Assembly: GCA_038328705.1 (NCBI GenBank)
Contig: JBBQMG010000002.1
Coordinates: 1-64,000 of the forward strand
DNA: 64,000 nucleotides
Direction: 5' to 3'
Source of the DNA: UBA668 sp038328705
GTDB taxonomy: Bacteria > Actinomycetota > Acidimicrobiia > Acidimicrobiales > Ilumatobacteraceae
Shown here: positions 15,654-24,339 of the stretch, piece after piece
Position numbering within the stretch: the first letter of the stretch is position 1
Layout: each line of letters starts with the position of its first letter
Position numbers and translations under genes: made by a program
The notes under the pieces: generated by a model
Told to the model about the DNA's origin: nothing
Databases searched by the model: none
Seen by the model: only the letters and a program-made list of their open reading frames with translations

Positions 15654-16430
15654 TCAGCTGCGCTGGACGAGGCTGCTGAGGCGGCGGGTGAGACCCCGCG
15701 GCATGATGCTGACACCCGCCACCATTCCCTTGTACATCGCGCCCGGGATTGACAGTGCCTTGCCCTTCGCCACATCCTCGAGTCCGGCTTTGGCAACCTC
15801 GGTGGGCTCGAGCCACGCAAATGACGGGTAGTCGGTGGCGTAGCTCTCCGTGCTGCTCACGCTTTGAAACTCGGTACGAGTCAGGCCGGGGCACAGAGCC
15901 GTGACGTGCACACCGGTGCCGCGGACTTCCTCGTGCAGGCTTTCAGTCAAACTGGTCACGTACGCCTTGGTCGCCGCGTAGACAGCCAACTTCGGTGCCG
16001 GCTGAAAGCTGACCACGCTGCTCACGTTCAGCAGGTAGCCGCGACCGCGAGGCACCATCGCACCAAGTGCTGCCCGGCTCAGACGCGTGAGGGCCGCGAC
16101 GTTCAGCTGCACCTCGGCGTCCAAACGGTCGGCATCGAGTTCGTGGAACTCGCCGGACGTACCAAAGCCAGCGTTGTTCACGACGAGATCGATGGGCGCC
16201 GCCTCGTCCTCGATACGCGCCACGACATTGGCAAGGCCGTCGGGCGAGCCGAGGTCAGCAGCGAGTACCTCGATGCACGCAAACCGCTCGGCGAGCTGCT
16301 GAAGACGGTCTGTGCGCCGGGCAACGACGACCGTCGGGATACCGGCAGCGCCCAACATCTCGGCCATCGCCTCACCAATCCCGCTCGATGCGCCAGTGAC
16401 CAGTGCAGAAGTAAACGGGAAGGAAGTCAT
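15654..16430 (-). CDS. Short-chain dehydrogenase/reductase
   Basis: This is a 258-aa classical SDR. It has the cofactor motif VTGASSGIGEAMAEML, ARRTDR after beta-2 (suggesting NADP preference), AADLGSP, NNAGFGTSGEF and the catalytic Ser in LLNVSSVVSF. The YxxxK motif is in VYAATKAYV, followed by CPGLTRTEF. The C-terminus is slightly extended. The fold is certain but the substrate is not. A TAGCCT box lies six bases before the ATG. It is downstream of the atp operon in the same direction, separated by a hairpin. Confidence 0.87.
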   Translation of the reverse strand: MTSFPFTSALVTGASSGIGEAMAEMLGAAGIPTVVVARRTDRLQQLAERFACIEVLAADLGSPDGLANVVARIEDEAAPIDLVVNNAGFGTSGEFHELDADRLDAEVQLNVAALTRLSRAALGAMVPRGRGYLLNVSSVVSFQPAPKLAVYAATKAYVTSLTESLHEEVRGTGVHVTALCPGLTRTEFQSVSSTESYATDYPSFAWLEPTEVAKAGLEDVAKGKALSIPGAMYKGMVAGVSIMPRGLTRRLSSLVQRS

Positions 16431-16436
16431 TGCCCA

Positions 16437-16442
16437 AGGCTA
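16437..16442 (-). promoter_or_regulatory. Leaderless -10 box of the SDR gene
   Basis: TAGCCT on the minus strand ends six bases before the ATG at 16430. Confidence 0.4.
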
Positions 16443-16454
16443 CGCCTCGCGCTG

Positions 16455-16496
16455 AAGTGCCCTCCCGATCTGTGCCGTGACACAGAAAGGGAACTT
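16455..16496 (-). terminator. Two-tier hairpin after the atp operon, probable terminator
   Basis: Outer arms AAGTGCCCT (16455-16463) and AGGGAACTT (16488-16496) pair at eight of nine positions. Inner arms TCTGTG and CACAGA pair fully around a six-base loop. It starts 17 bases after the atpC stop and precedes the SDR promoter. No T-run follows, so it would be an atypical terminator. Confidence 0.45.
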
Positions 16497-16512
16497 GCGG
16501 AGGACCGAGTAG

Positions 16513-16932
16513 CTAGTGCTGGCCTTGCGAGGTACCGGCGATGCCACCGGAAGCGTTCAAGCGGGCGTGGGCACGGCTGAGCGCGGCAACGGCATCGGCG
16601 TCCTGCTCGTGGCGCAGTGCCTCCTCGGCGCCTTCCTTGGCCCGCATGGCACGGGGGCGGTCGACCTGCTCACCCAGCTCGGCAGTGTCGCTGAGAATGC
16701 TGACGGTGTTACCGCTGACCTGCACAAAGCCACCGTGCACGGCAACATCGAGCACCGCGCCATCAACAAGGGTGATGCGCGTGTGGCTCTCCACCAGCGC
16801 ACCGAGGAACGGCGCATGACCGGGCAGGAACGCGATCTCGCCGCCACCAAGGGTGCGGGTGATGACCTGTGTGGCTTCACCGGAGAAGATGATCTTCTCC
16901 GGTGAGACCAGCTCGACCTGCATCGTTGCCAT
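16513..16932 (-). CDS. atpC: ATP synthase F1 epsilon subunit
   Basis: The 139-aa protein has the N-terminal beta-sandwich of epsilon: MQVELVSPEKIIFSGEATQV, GGGEIAFLPGHAPFLGALVE and VAVHGGFVQVSGNTVSILSD. A helical C-terminus (AMRAKEGAEEALRHEQDADA) follows. Epsilon sits in the central stalk, couples rotation and can inhibit ATP hydrolysis through its helical domain. It is the last gene of the atp operon, two bases after atpD, and is followed by a hairpin. Confidence 0.95.
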   Translation of the reverse strand: MATMQVELVSPEKIIFSGEATQVITRTLGGGEIAFLPGHAPFLGALVESHTRITLVDGAVLDVAVHGGFVQVSGNTVSILSDTAELGEQVDRPRAMRAKEGAEEALRHEQDADAVAALSRAHARLNASGGIAGTSQGQH

Positions 16933-16934
16933 GG

Positions 16935-18368
16935 TCAGGCTGCTCCCTCTTGCAGCGCCTTGGCCTTGGCCAGCACCTGCTCGACACCACCGACGTTGAG
17001 GAATGCCTGCTCGGGCACTTCATCGAGTTCACCGTTGACGATGGCTTCGAAGCTCTCCACCGTCTCGGCCACGGGCACGGTCTCACCGGCCACGCCGGTG
17101 AAGACTTCGGCCACATAGAACGGCTGGCTGAGGAAGCGCTGCACCTTGCGGGCACGCGACACGGTCAGGCGGTCTTCTTCCGACAGCTCGTCGAGGCCGA
17201 GGATGGCGATGATGTCCTGTAGCTCCTTGTAGCGCTGCAGGATCTCCTGCACGCGGCGGGCCACGTCGTAGTGCCGCTGACCGACAACCTCGGGTTGGAG
17301 GATGGTGGAGGTGCTGGCCAACGGGTCCACGGCCGGGTAGATGCCCAACGAGGCAATCTGACGGCTGAGCTCGGTGGTGGCATCGAGGAAGGTGAAGGTG
17401 GTGAACGGGGCCGGGTCGGTGTAGTCGTCGGCGGGCACGTACACGGCCTGCAGCGACGTGATCGAGCGGCCACGGGTGGACGTGATGCGTTCCTGCAACT
17501 GACCCATTTCGTCGGCCAGGGTGGGCTGGTAGCCCACCGCCGACGGCATACGGCCGAGCAGGGTGGAGACTTCCGAACCTGCCTGCACGAAGCGGAAGAT
17601 GTTGTCGACGAACAGCAACACGTCTTGGTTCTGCACGTCGCGGAAGTACTCGGCCATGGTGAGCGCCGAGAGGGCGACGCGCAGGCGCACGCCCGGTGGC
17701 TCGTCCATCTGGCCGAAGACGAGGGCAGCCTTTTCGAACACGCCGGACTCGGTCATTTCGATCATGAGGTCGGTGCCCTCACGAGTGCGCTCGCCAACAC
17801 CGGCGAACACCGACACACCACCGTGGTTCTGCGCCACGCGTCGGATCATCTCGGTGATGAGCACGGTCTTGCCGACGCCTGCACCACCGAACAGACCGAT
17901 CTTTCCGCCAGCGACGTAGGGGGTGAGCAGGTCAATGACCTTGATGCCGGTTTCGAACAGGCGCTTGGACGGCTCGAGGGCGGCGAAGTCAGGGGCCGGA
18001 CGGTGGATTTCCCACCGCTCGACGTCGTCGAAGTCTGCGTTGTCGGCGTCGAGCACTTCGCCCCACACGTTCCACACGTGGCCAAGGGTGCGGTCGCCGA
18101 CGGGCACGCTGATGCCACGTCCGGTGTCGCGCACCGACGTGCCGCGGGTCAGGCCGTCGGTGGGCTTCATGCACACGGCGCGTACTCGGCTGTTGCCAAG
18201 CTGCTGTGCCACTTCGGCCAGCACGGTGATGGTCTGACCGTCGACATTGACGGTGAACTCGAGCGCGTTGTTCAGTTCGGGCAGCGAGCCTGGCTGGAAC
18301 TCGACGTCGATGACGGGGCCGGCGATACCGACAACGCGGCCGTCTTTGCGATCTTCTGTGATGGTCAT
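16935..18368 (-). CDS. atpD: ATP synthase F1 beta subunit (catalytic)
   Basis: The 477-aa catalytic subunit has Walker A GGAGVGKTVLITEMI (161 onward), GERTREGTDL with the catalytic glutamate, the Walker B region DVLLFVDNIFRFVQAGSEVS and ALTMAEYFRDV. Length and motifs are normal. It lies between atpG (20-bp gap) and atpC (2-bp gap). Confidence 0.98.
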   Translation of the reverse strand: MTITEDRKDGRVVGIAGPVIDVEFQPGSLPELNNALEFTVNVDGQTITVLAEVAQQLGNSRVRAVCMKPTDGLTRGTSVRDTGRGISVPVGDRTLGHVWNVWGEVLDADNADFDDVERWEIHRPAPDFAALEPSKRLFETGIKVIDLLTPYVAGGKIGLFGGAGVGKTVLITEMIRRVAQNHGGVSVFAGVGERTREGTDLMIEMTESGVFEKAALVFGQMDEPPGVRLRVALSALTMAEYFRDVQNQDVLLFVDNIFRFVQAGSEVSTLLGRMPSAVGYQPTLADEMGQLQERITSTRGRSITSLQAVYVPADDYTDPAPFTTFTFLDATTELSRQIASLGIYPAVDPLASTSTILQPEVVGQRHYDVARRVQEILQRYKELQDIIAILGLDELSEEDRLTVSRARKVQRFLSQPFYVAEVFTGVAGETVPVAETVESFEAIVNGELDEVPEQAFLNVGGVEQVLAKAKALQEGAA

Positions 18369-18388
18369 AGCAATAGCTCTTTCTTGCG

Positions 18389-19390
18389 TCAGTCGCGAGA
18401 GTGCTGGGTAGAGGTAACGAGGGAATCGGCGTCGAGCGGGCTGTCGTTCAAGGGTCCGAGATCGATGAACTCGACCTTCGGCTGTGACTTGCCCCCGGAG
18501 AGGGCTTCGGCACCACTGACGATCTCCATGATCTCGGTGGTGATGCTGTCCTGGCGGGCACGGTTCATGATGCGGCTGAGGTTCTTGATCAGTTCCTCAG
18601 CGTTGTCGGTTGCGCTCTTCATCGCCCGCTGGCGGAAGGCATGCTCGCTGGCCGCTGCGTTGAGCAGCGCGGCATAGATGCGGGCTTCGACATAGCGCGG
18701 CAGCAGCGTGTCGAGGATGGTCGTCGGGTCCGGCTCGAACTCGTAGTCGGCTGCTGCGCCATCGGCATTGACTGCCTTGCCATCGCCACCGGCCACGGTC
18801 GCACGATCCAGAGGCACCAGCGGGCGGAGCACGACTTCTTGTGACCCGGCGCTGATGAAACGGGTGTAGACCAACTCGACACGGTCGAACTCGCCGGCCA
18901 CATAGCGGGCGACCACATCTTCGCCGATTGCACGAGCCTGGGCGTAGGAGGGGCTGTCGCTGAAGCCACCGTACGAGGTGGCGATGTTGTAGCCACGGAA
19001 CTTGAAGTACCCTTCGGCCTTGCGACCGACGGTGACCAGCGCATAGTTCTTACCGTCGAGCACGTCGGCCTTCACCGAGCCTTCGGTGGCACGCTGCACG
19101 CCCGAGTTGTACCCACCGCACAGGCCACGGTCGGCAGTGATGACCACGTAAGCGGTTTTGCGAACTTCGCCTCGGCCGGCCAACAGCGGCGACTGCGACG
19201 AACCGCCGGCTGCAGCAAGGTCCTTGACCACTTCGGTGATCTGCTCGCTGTACGGCACCGCCGCTGCAACACGCTGCTGCGCCTTGACGATGCGAGATGC
19301 TGCGATGAGTTCCATGGCGCGCGTGATCTTCTTCGTTGCCTGGACGCTACGAATGCGTCCGCGAAGAATGCGCTCCTGACCACCGGCCAT
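18389..19390 (-). CDS. atpG: ATP synthase F1 gamma subunit
   Basis: The 333-aa central-stalk subunit begins GGQERILRGRIRSVQATKKI TRAMELIAASRI and ends with helices FRQRAMKSATDNAEELIKNL and RIMNRARQDSITTEIMEIVS GAEAL, the conserved coiled-coil termini of gamma. The middle Rossmann-like region includes ITADRGLCGGYN. It is somewhat longer than typical (about 290-310 aa) because of an extra stretch near residues 205-230 and a C-terminal tail. It starts two bases after the atpA stop. Confidence 0.96.
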   Translation of the reverse strand: MAGGQERILRGRIRSVQATKKITRAMELIAASRIVKAQQRVAAAVPYSEQITEVVKDLAAAGGSSQSPLLAGRGEVRKTAYVVITADRGLCGGYNSGVQRATEGSVKADVLDGKNYALVTVGRKAEGYFKFRGYNIATSYGGFSDSPSYAQARAIGEDVVARYVAGEFDRVELVYTRFISAGSQEVVLRPLVPLDRATVAGGDGKAVNADGAAADYEFEPDPTTILDTLLPRYVEARIYAALLNAAASEHAFRQRAMKSATDNAEELIKNLSRIMNRARQDSITTEIMEIVSGAEALSGGKSQPKVEFIDLGPLNDSPLDADSLVTSTQHSRD

Positions 19391-19392
19391 GA

Positions 19393-21000
19393 CTACTCCG
19401 TTGCCAGCGTCTTGTTGCTGTGAGCTTCGCCCATTGCAACAGCATCGGTGGCGGTGGCATCGGCAGCGGCTTTGGCAGCCACGGCGCTGGCGGCAACGAA
19501 CGTCTCCTTGAAGGAAGCGACGATGTCAGCGAGCTCACCGGGCACGTCGGCCTTCGGGTTGCTGCGCATACCGGCCAGCAGGCCGCCTTGAGTGCTGCGG
19601 ACGTGTGCCAGCAGCTCGGCTTCGAAGCGGCGAACGTCGGGCACGGGCAGGCTGTCGAGGTAACCCTTGGTGCCGGCGAACAGCACAACGACCTGCTCTT
19701 CAACGGGCATCGGGCTGTTGAGCGGCTGCTTGAGCAGCTCGACCAGTCGGTAGCCACGCTCGAGCTGAGCCTTGGAGATGGCATCGAGTTCCGAACCGAA
19801 GGTGGCGAACGCCTCCAGCTCACGGAACTGCGCAAGGTCGAGCTTCAAAGTACCCGACACGCTCCTCATCGCCTTGATCTGCGCTGCACCACCCACGCGC
19901 GACACCGAGATGCCCACGTCGACGGCCGGGCGCACACCGGACTTGAACAGGTTGTCCTGCAGGTACACCTGACCGTCGGTGATGGAAATCACGTTGGTGG
20001 GGATGTACGCCGACACGTCGCCGGCCTTGGTCTCGATGACCGGAAGCGCGGTCATCGAGCCGGCGCCGCGCTCATCGCTGAGCTTGGCGGCACGCTCGAG
20101 CAAACGGCTGTGCAGGTAGAACACGTCGCCGGGGTATGCCTCGCGGCCCGGTGGGCGGCGCAGCAGCAACGACACCTGGCGGTAGGCCTCGGCCTGCTTC
20201 GAGAGATCGTCGTACACGATGAGGGCGTGCTCGCCGTTCTCCATCCAGTGTTGGCCAATGGCGCAACCACCGTACGGAGCGAGGTACTTGAAGGGCGCCG
20301 GGTCAGAGGCCGGCGCGGCCACGACGACGGTGTACTCCAAGGCGCCGTACTGGCGCAGCGTCTCGACGGTCTGGGCGACCGTCGAGCCCTTCTGACCAAT
20401 GGCGACGTAGATGCACTTCACTCCAAGGCCACGCTGGTTGATGATGGCGTCGACTGCAACCGTGGTCTTACCGGTCTTGCGGTCGCCGATGATCAGCTGG
20501 CGCTGGCCACGGCCGATGGGCGTCATCGCGTCGATGGACTTGATGCCGGTCTGCAGGGGCTCGTGCACGGGCTTGCGGCCCATGATGCCGGGTGCCTGGA
20601 TCTCGACACGGCGCTGGATACCGCCGACGATGTCGCCCTTGCCGTCGATCGGCTGGCCGAGCGCGTTCACCACGCGGCCGAGCATGGCGTCGCCAACCGG
20701 CACCGAGAGGATGCGACCGGTGGCCTTGACGGTCTGGCCTTCCTCGATCTCGAAGCCTTCACCGAGCACGACGGCGCCGATGGAGGCCTCGTCGAGGTTC
20801 AGTGCCAAGCCGATGGTGCCATCTTCGAACTCGAGGAGCTCGTTGACAGCGCAGTCGGGCAGGCCGCTGATGCGGGCGATGCCGTCGCCGACAGCCGTGA
20901 CGCGGCCGACGGTGCGGGCCTCCAGCGACGGCTCGAAGCCATCAAGATTCTTCTTCAGCGCCGCTGCGATGTCGCTAGCGCTCAGTGTGAGTTCAGCCAT
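19393..21000 (-). CDS. atpA: ATP synthase F1 alpha subunit
   Basis: This 535-aa subunit alternates with beta in the F1 hexamer. It has the nucleotide-binding loop GDRKTGKTTVAVDAIINQ (172 onward), VVVAAPASDPAPFKYLAPY, ALIVYDDLSKQAEAYRQVSL, RPPGREAYPGDVFYLHSRLL ERAAK, and the arginine-finger region VGISVSRVGGAAQIKAM. The Ala-rich C-terminal tail is longer than in E. coli, as in other actinobacteria. It lies 28 bp after atpH. Confidence 0.98.
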   Translation of the reverse strand: MAELTLSASDIAAALKKNLDGFEPSLEARTVGRVTAVGDGIARISGLPDCAVNELLEFEDGTIGLALNLDEASIGAVVLGEGFEIEEGQTVKATGRILSVPVGDAMLGRVVNALGQPIDGKGDIVGGIQRRVEIQAPGIMGRKPVHEPLQTGIKSIDAMTPIGRGQRQLIIGDRKTGKTTVAVDAIINQRGLGVKCIYVAIGQKGSTVAQTVETLRQYGALEYTVVVAAPASDPAPFKYLAPYGGCAIGQHWMENGEHALIVYDDLSKQAEAYRQVSLLLRRPPGREAYPGDVFYLHSRLLERAAKLSDERGAGSMTALPVIETKAGDVSAYIPTNVISITDGQVYLQDNLFKSGVRPAVDVGISVSRVGGAAQIKAMRSVSGTLKLDLAQFRELEAFATFGSELDAISKAQLERGYRLVELLKQPLNSPMPVEEQVVVLFAGTKGYLDSLPVPDVRRFEAELLAHVRSTQGGLLAGMRSNPKADVPGELADIVASFKETFVAASAVAAKAAADATATDAVAMGEAHSNKTLATE

Positions 21001-21028
21001 GTTCTTCGTTGCTCCGATTGTGCGCCTG

Positions 21029-21556
21029 TTAGAGGCGGGACTTCAGCTGGTCGATGCGGGTACGGACGCTGCCGTCGATGACGGTGTCGCCCACGGTTGC
21101 GACGAGACCGCCCAGAACGGACGGATCGACGACGACTTTCAAGTTGACCTGTTTGCCAGTGGCGTTGGCCAGGGCAGCTGCGAGGCGGGTTTCCTGGTCG
21201 GCAGTGAGGGCCACTGCTGTGCGCACTTCGGCGACTTCTTGGTGCTTGGCCGAGCTGGCACGAGCCACGAGCAGATCGACGATGGCGGGCAGATCGCGGG
21301 TGCGACCCGAACCGACAACCATCGAGATCAGCTGCGTGGTGGTACTGGTTGCCTTGCCGCCGAGAAGATCCTCGATGATGGCTTGGCGCTTGGCCGGCGG
21401 AATCTGCTCGTCGCTGAGCGCAGTTCGCAAGGCATCGCTGCCCTCGAAGCTGCGGGCGAAGCGGAACAACTCGTCTTCCACCTCGTCGATGGTGCCTTCG
21501 GCGCGAGCAATCTCGAACAGACCGCGTGCGTAGCCTTCGATGCGGTTGTCGCTCAT
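21029..21556 (-). CDS. atpH: ATP synthase F1 delta subunit
   Basis: The 175-aa peripheral-stalk subunit connects the b subunits to alpha. It has an N-terminal helical domain (RIEGYARGLFEIARAEGTID) and the C-terminal motif LGGLVATVGDTVIDGSVRTR IDQLKSRL characteristic of delta/OSCP. It is a separate protein here, unlike the b-delta fusion of mycobacteria. The ATG overlaps the atpF stop (ATGA). Confidence 0.95.
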   Translation of the reverse strand: MSDNRIEGYARGLFEIARAEGTIDEVEDELFRFARSFEGSDALRTALSDEQIPPAKRQAIIEDLLGGKATSTTTQLISMVVGSGRTRDLPAIVDLLVARASSAKHQEVAEVRTAVALTADQETRLAAALANATGKQVNLKVVVDPSVLGGLVATVGDTVIDGSVRTRIDQLKSRL

Positions 21557-22131
21557 GCGCTTGCTCCGACCCGTGCGATGAAGTTCTCGATGAGTTCTTG
21601 CTGCGTGGCGTCATCGAGCGAGCCGGTGACCACATGGTCAACAGCAGCCGACGAGAGGCGAGAAATCTCTGCGCGCAGCTCGTCGCCAACCCGGCTCTGG
21701 GAGGTCGCGATGTCGGTGACTGCCTTGGCCTCGACATCGGCTACCTCGGCCGCCAGGCGAGCCCGGCCGTCTTCCAGCACCGCTGCAGCTTGTGTCTCTG
21801 CGTCGCTGAGGAGGCGAGCACGCTCGGCAGCGATATCGCCCTTGGCGGCACGAATGCCCGCAGCCTCGGTGGATGCCGCAGCAGTGTCAGCAGCGGCGGC
21901 GTCGAGTTCGGCCTGAATCTTCGCCGTGCGGGCAGCAAAGCTCTTCTTGATGGGCGGGCCACCGAACTTGTACAGCGCGTAGAAAATGATGACCGAGGCC
22001 AGGCCACCCCAGATGATCTCGGCTGTCTCAGGAAGCAGCCAATGGTGAGTGGTGACTTGGCCATCGGCGTCGGTGACGATTTCCTCGGCCATGACGCGAC
22101 CGGCGGTTGCTGCAATGCTCATGATGCTCAT
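21553..22131 (-). CDS. atpF: ATP synthase Fo b subunit
   Basis: The 192-aa protein has one N-terminal membrane helix (IIWGGLASVIIFYALYKFGG) and a long Ala/Glu-rich amphipathic helix that forms the peripheral stalk. It is the second of two consecutive b-type genes. The ATG at 22131 overlaps the stop of the first. An internal ATG (MAEEIVTDADG) is an alternative start. It overlaps atpH downstream. Confidence 0.93.
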   Translation of the reverse strand: MSIMSIAATAGRVMAEEIVTDADGQVTTHHWLLPETAEIIWGGLASVIIFYALYKFGGPPIKKSFAARTAKIQAELDAAAADTAAASTEAAGIRAAKGDIAAERARLLSDAETQAAAVLEDGRARLAAEVADVEAKAVTDIATSQSRVGDELRAEISRLSSAAVDHVVTGSLDDATQQELIENFIARVGASA

Positions 22132-22712
22132 CGCGCCATCACCTCGCTGACAACTTGGTCGACGACTGCAGCAGCGGGGCGACGGCCCGTCGCCAGTTCG
22201 CCGGCGCGGCCGGCGACATCACTGACAGCGGCATGAATCTGGTCGCGGGCTGCGGCGCGAACGTCTTCTGCCTGCGCCGCTGCTGCTGACTTGCGCTCGG
22301 CAATGCCGGCGTTGACCTCGGCCAATTTGGCGTGTCGTTCCGACTCCAATGTTGCTCGCGCAGCGTCGACCACTTGTGTAGCTTCGGCCTTGATGCCGGC
22401 CAGTTGCGCTTCGTAGTCGGCAATCTCGGCGCGAGCTGAGGAGCGCTCGGCGTCGGCGGAGTCGTGCGAGGATTGGATGCTGTTGTAACGGGCATCCATG
22501 CCCTTCTTCACCTTCGGGAAGAGCACGAACCGCATCAGCAGTGCGAACACGATGAAGGAACCCGCGCCCCACGCGAGTTCTTTCATTTCTGGAACGATGG
22601 GTCCCGGCTCTTTGCTCACTGTCTCTGCTGCACCAGATTCGTCAGCAGCGACGAAGTGAACCGAGGAACCGTGCCAGTAAATGGCTGGGAGGTGTACGAC
22701 GGCGGAATGCAC
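22128..22712 (-). CDS. ATP synthase Fo b' subunit (second b-type subunit)
   Basis: The 194-aa protein has a membrane helix (LAWGAGSFIVFALLMRFVLF) preceded by about 45 residues, then a long charged coiled coil (SSHDSADAERSSARAEIADY and onward). It is paralogous to the following b subunit, and the pair probably forms a heterodimeric stalk. The start is GTG 22712, with AAGGAG six bases upstream. A TTG at 22739 would give nine more residues but has no ribosome site. The stop overlaps atpF. Confidence 0.9.
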   Translation of the reverse strand: MHSAVVHLPAIYWHGSSVHFVAADESGAAETVSKEPGPIVPEMKELAWGAGSFIVFALLMRFVLFPKVKKGMDARYNSIQSSHDSADAERSSARAEIADYEAQLAGIKAEATQVVDAARATLESERHAKLAEVNAGIAERKSAAAAQAEDVRAAARDQIHAAVSDVAGRAGELATGRRPAAAVVDQVVSEVMAR

Positions 22713-22751
22713 GTCAGCTCCTTCGGATTGAACGGACAATTTCGAGACGGC

Positions 22752-23027
22752 TCAGAGACCGATGAGGATGAAGACCACGAAGCCGATGAGGGCAAGTGCC
22801 TCAGTGAAGGCAATGCCGAGGAACATGGTGGTGCGCACCATGCCGGCTGCTTCTGGCTGACGGGCCATGGCCTCGACGGACTTGCCGACGAGGTAACCAA
22901 TGCCGATGCCAGGTCCGATGGCGGCGAGGCCGTATGCGAAACCGGCCGACGTGGCGGCGGCTGCAGCCTTGACGTCAGCAGGAGTCTGCGGCGGCTCGGT
23001 GACGATGAGGCGGGCGAGTGCTTCCAT
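22752..23027 (-). CDS. atpE: ATP synthase Fo c subunit (rotor ring)
   Basis: The 91-aa hairpin protein has helix 1 GFAYGLAAIGPGIGIGYLVG, the polar loop AMARQPEAAG and helix 2 TTMFLGIAFTEALALIGFVV. Glu76 is the ion-binding carboxylate. No extra sodium ligands are evident, so protons are the likely coupling ion. An N-terminal extension of about 25 residues precedes helix 1. Confidence 0.97.
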   Translation of the reverse strand: MEALARLIVTEPPQTPADVKAAAAATSAGFAYGLAAIGPGIGIGYLVGKSVEAMARQPEAAGMVRTTMFLGIAFTEALALIGFVVFILIGL

Positions 23028-23084
23028 TTTTGGTATTTCTCCTAGTGAGTGATCTGGGTAGTGGAGACGGTTGAAACGTGCGAA

Positions 23085-23855
23085 TCAGTGTTCGGGATGT
23101 GCCGCTCCGCCGATGTACACGGCGGTGAGGATGGTGAAGATATAGGCCTGCAGGAATGCCACCAGCACCTCGAAGGCGGTGAGGAAGACGAGCATGAAGA
23201 AGGGCAGGATGGCCATCGGCTTGAGCAGGAACTGCGATGTCTCGGCGGTGATCAGCGAACTGGTGAGCAGTGCGAAGGTGACGAGCAGGATATGGCCGGC
23301 GAGCATGTTGGCGAACAACCGGACCATCAGCGAGAACGGGCGCACCAGGATGTTGGAGATGAACTCGATGGGAGTCACCAGGATGTAGAGGAACGCCGGG
23401 ACGCCTGGCGGGAACAATGTGCTCTTCAGGTACCCACCAAGGCCTTGGTGTTTGATGCCGACACCGTTGTAGATGACCCACACGAGCAGGGCCAAGAACA
23501 TCGGGATGGCCATACGTGCTGTTGCCGGCATCTGTAGGAACGGGATGATGCCAGGCACGTTGCAGAGGTAGACGAACAGGAACAGGCTGAGCAGGAACGG
23601 CGTCCAGCCGAGGCCGTCCTTACCCATGGTCTGCATCACGATGCCGTTCTCGATGAACTCCACCGAGGTCTCGGCCAGGTTGCGCACACCCTTGGGGGCT
23701 TCCAGCGCATTCTTGCGACCGGCAAGAATGAAGATCATCGAACCGATCACTGCGGCGGCAACCGCAATGAGCGCGACCTTGTTGAAGGTGCTGAACAGAT
23801 CTTTCCAGCGCAAGATCGAGTTGATCTCTGGGAAGGAGAAGGCTTCGGCGATCAC
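23085..23855 (-). CDS. atpB: ATP synthase Fo a subunit
   Basis: The 256-aa integral membrane protein forms the proton half-channels. The essential arginine lies in SLMVRLFANMLAGHILL (Arg179), preceded by FISNILVRPF. The last helix is FEVLVAFLQAYIFTILTAVY. The start is GTG 23855 with a weak CAGGAA site upstream. It follows the AtpI-like gene by 43 bp. Confidence 0.96.
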   Translation of the reverse strand: MIAEAFSFPEINSILRWKDLFSTFNKVALIAVAAAVIGSMIFILAGRKNALEAPKGVRNLAETSVEFIENGIVMQTMGKDGLGWTPFLLSLFLFVYLCNVPGIIPFLQMPATARMAIPMFLALLVWVIYNGVGIKHQGLGGYLKSTLFPPGVPAFLYILVTPIEFISNILVRPFSLMVRLFANMLAGHILLVTFALLTSSLITAETSQFLLKPMAILPFFMLVFLTAFEVLVAFLQAYIFTILTAVYIGGAAHPEH

Positions 23856-23898
23856 GACGTGTTCCTGTGGGTTCGAGGCGGGCGGGTGCGATTAGGTG

Positions 23899-24339
23899 TT
23901 ACTGGCGGGCGGGCTTGAGCCCAGGGTGTGCGAGCGAGAGAGCAACGAACTTCATCTCCCAGATCAGCAGACCAAGGTGCGTGACGATGATGGTCGTTCC
24001 GAGTGCCGGAAGTGAAATCCAACCGGCGTCCTTCACGAGAAACACTGCGAGAAAGATGAGACCGAGCCGGATGAGGTACCCGAACAACACGGCCCCCATC
24101 ATGAGACCGAGGCTGATTCGGGCGGTAGTGGCCACGAGCGTAGCCGCCAACGAGAAGTTGACGAGCACAATCGCGATTGCGTAGCCGCTGCTGTACGCAC
24201 CGTTCATGCCCCAGATGACGCCGCAGACCAAAATCATCAAGGGAGCAACGATGAGCCCACGACGCACCATGTCCTTGGTGACCGCTACTTCTGGCGCAGG
24301 GCCCGACAGTGCGGTGGTGGCGACCAGGGCGTCGTTCAT
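23899..24339 (-). CDS. AtpI-like membrane protein of the atp operon
   Basis: This 146-aa protein has four hydrophobic segments (LIVAPLMILVCGVIWGMNGA, AIAIVLVNFSLAATLVATTA, LGLMMGAVLFGYLIRLGLIF, ALGTTIIVTHLGLLIWEMKF). Topology and position directly before atpB match AtpI/UncI, which helps c-ring assembly or Mg2+ supply. Sequence similarity to AtpI itself is too low to be certain by eye. The ATG overlaps the stop of the AtpZ-like gene. Confidence 0.72.
   Translation of the reverse strand: MNDALVATTALSGPAPEVAVTKDMVRRGLIVAPLMILVCGVIWGMNGAYSSGYAIAIVLVNFSLAATLVATTARISLGLMMGAVLFGYLIRLGLIFLAVFLVKDAGWISLPALGTTIIVTHLGLLIWEMKFVALSLAHPGLKPARQ

Noticed and set aside
19420..21081. 553-aa plus-strand frame opposite atpA and atpH
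   Set aside because: Antisense shadow of conserved ATP synthase genes with no recognisable domain.
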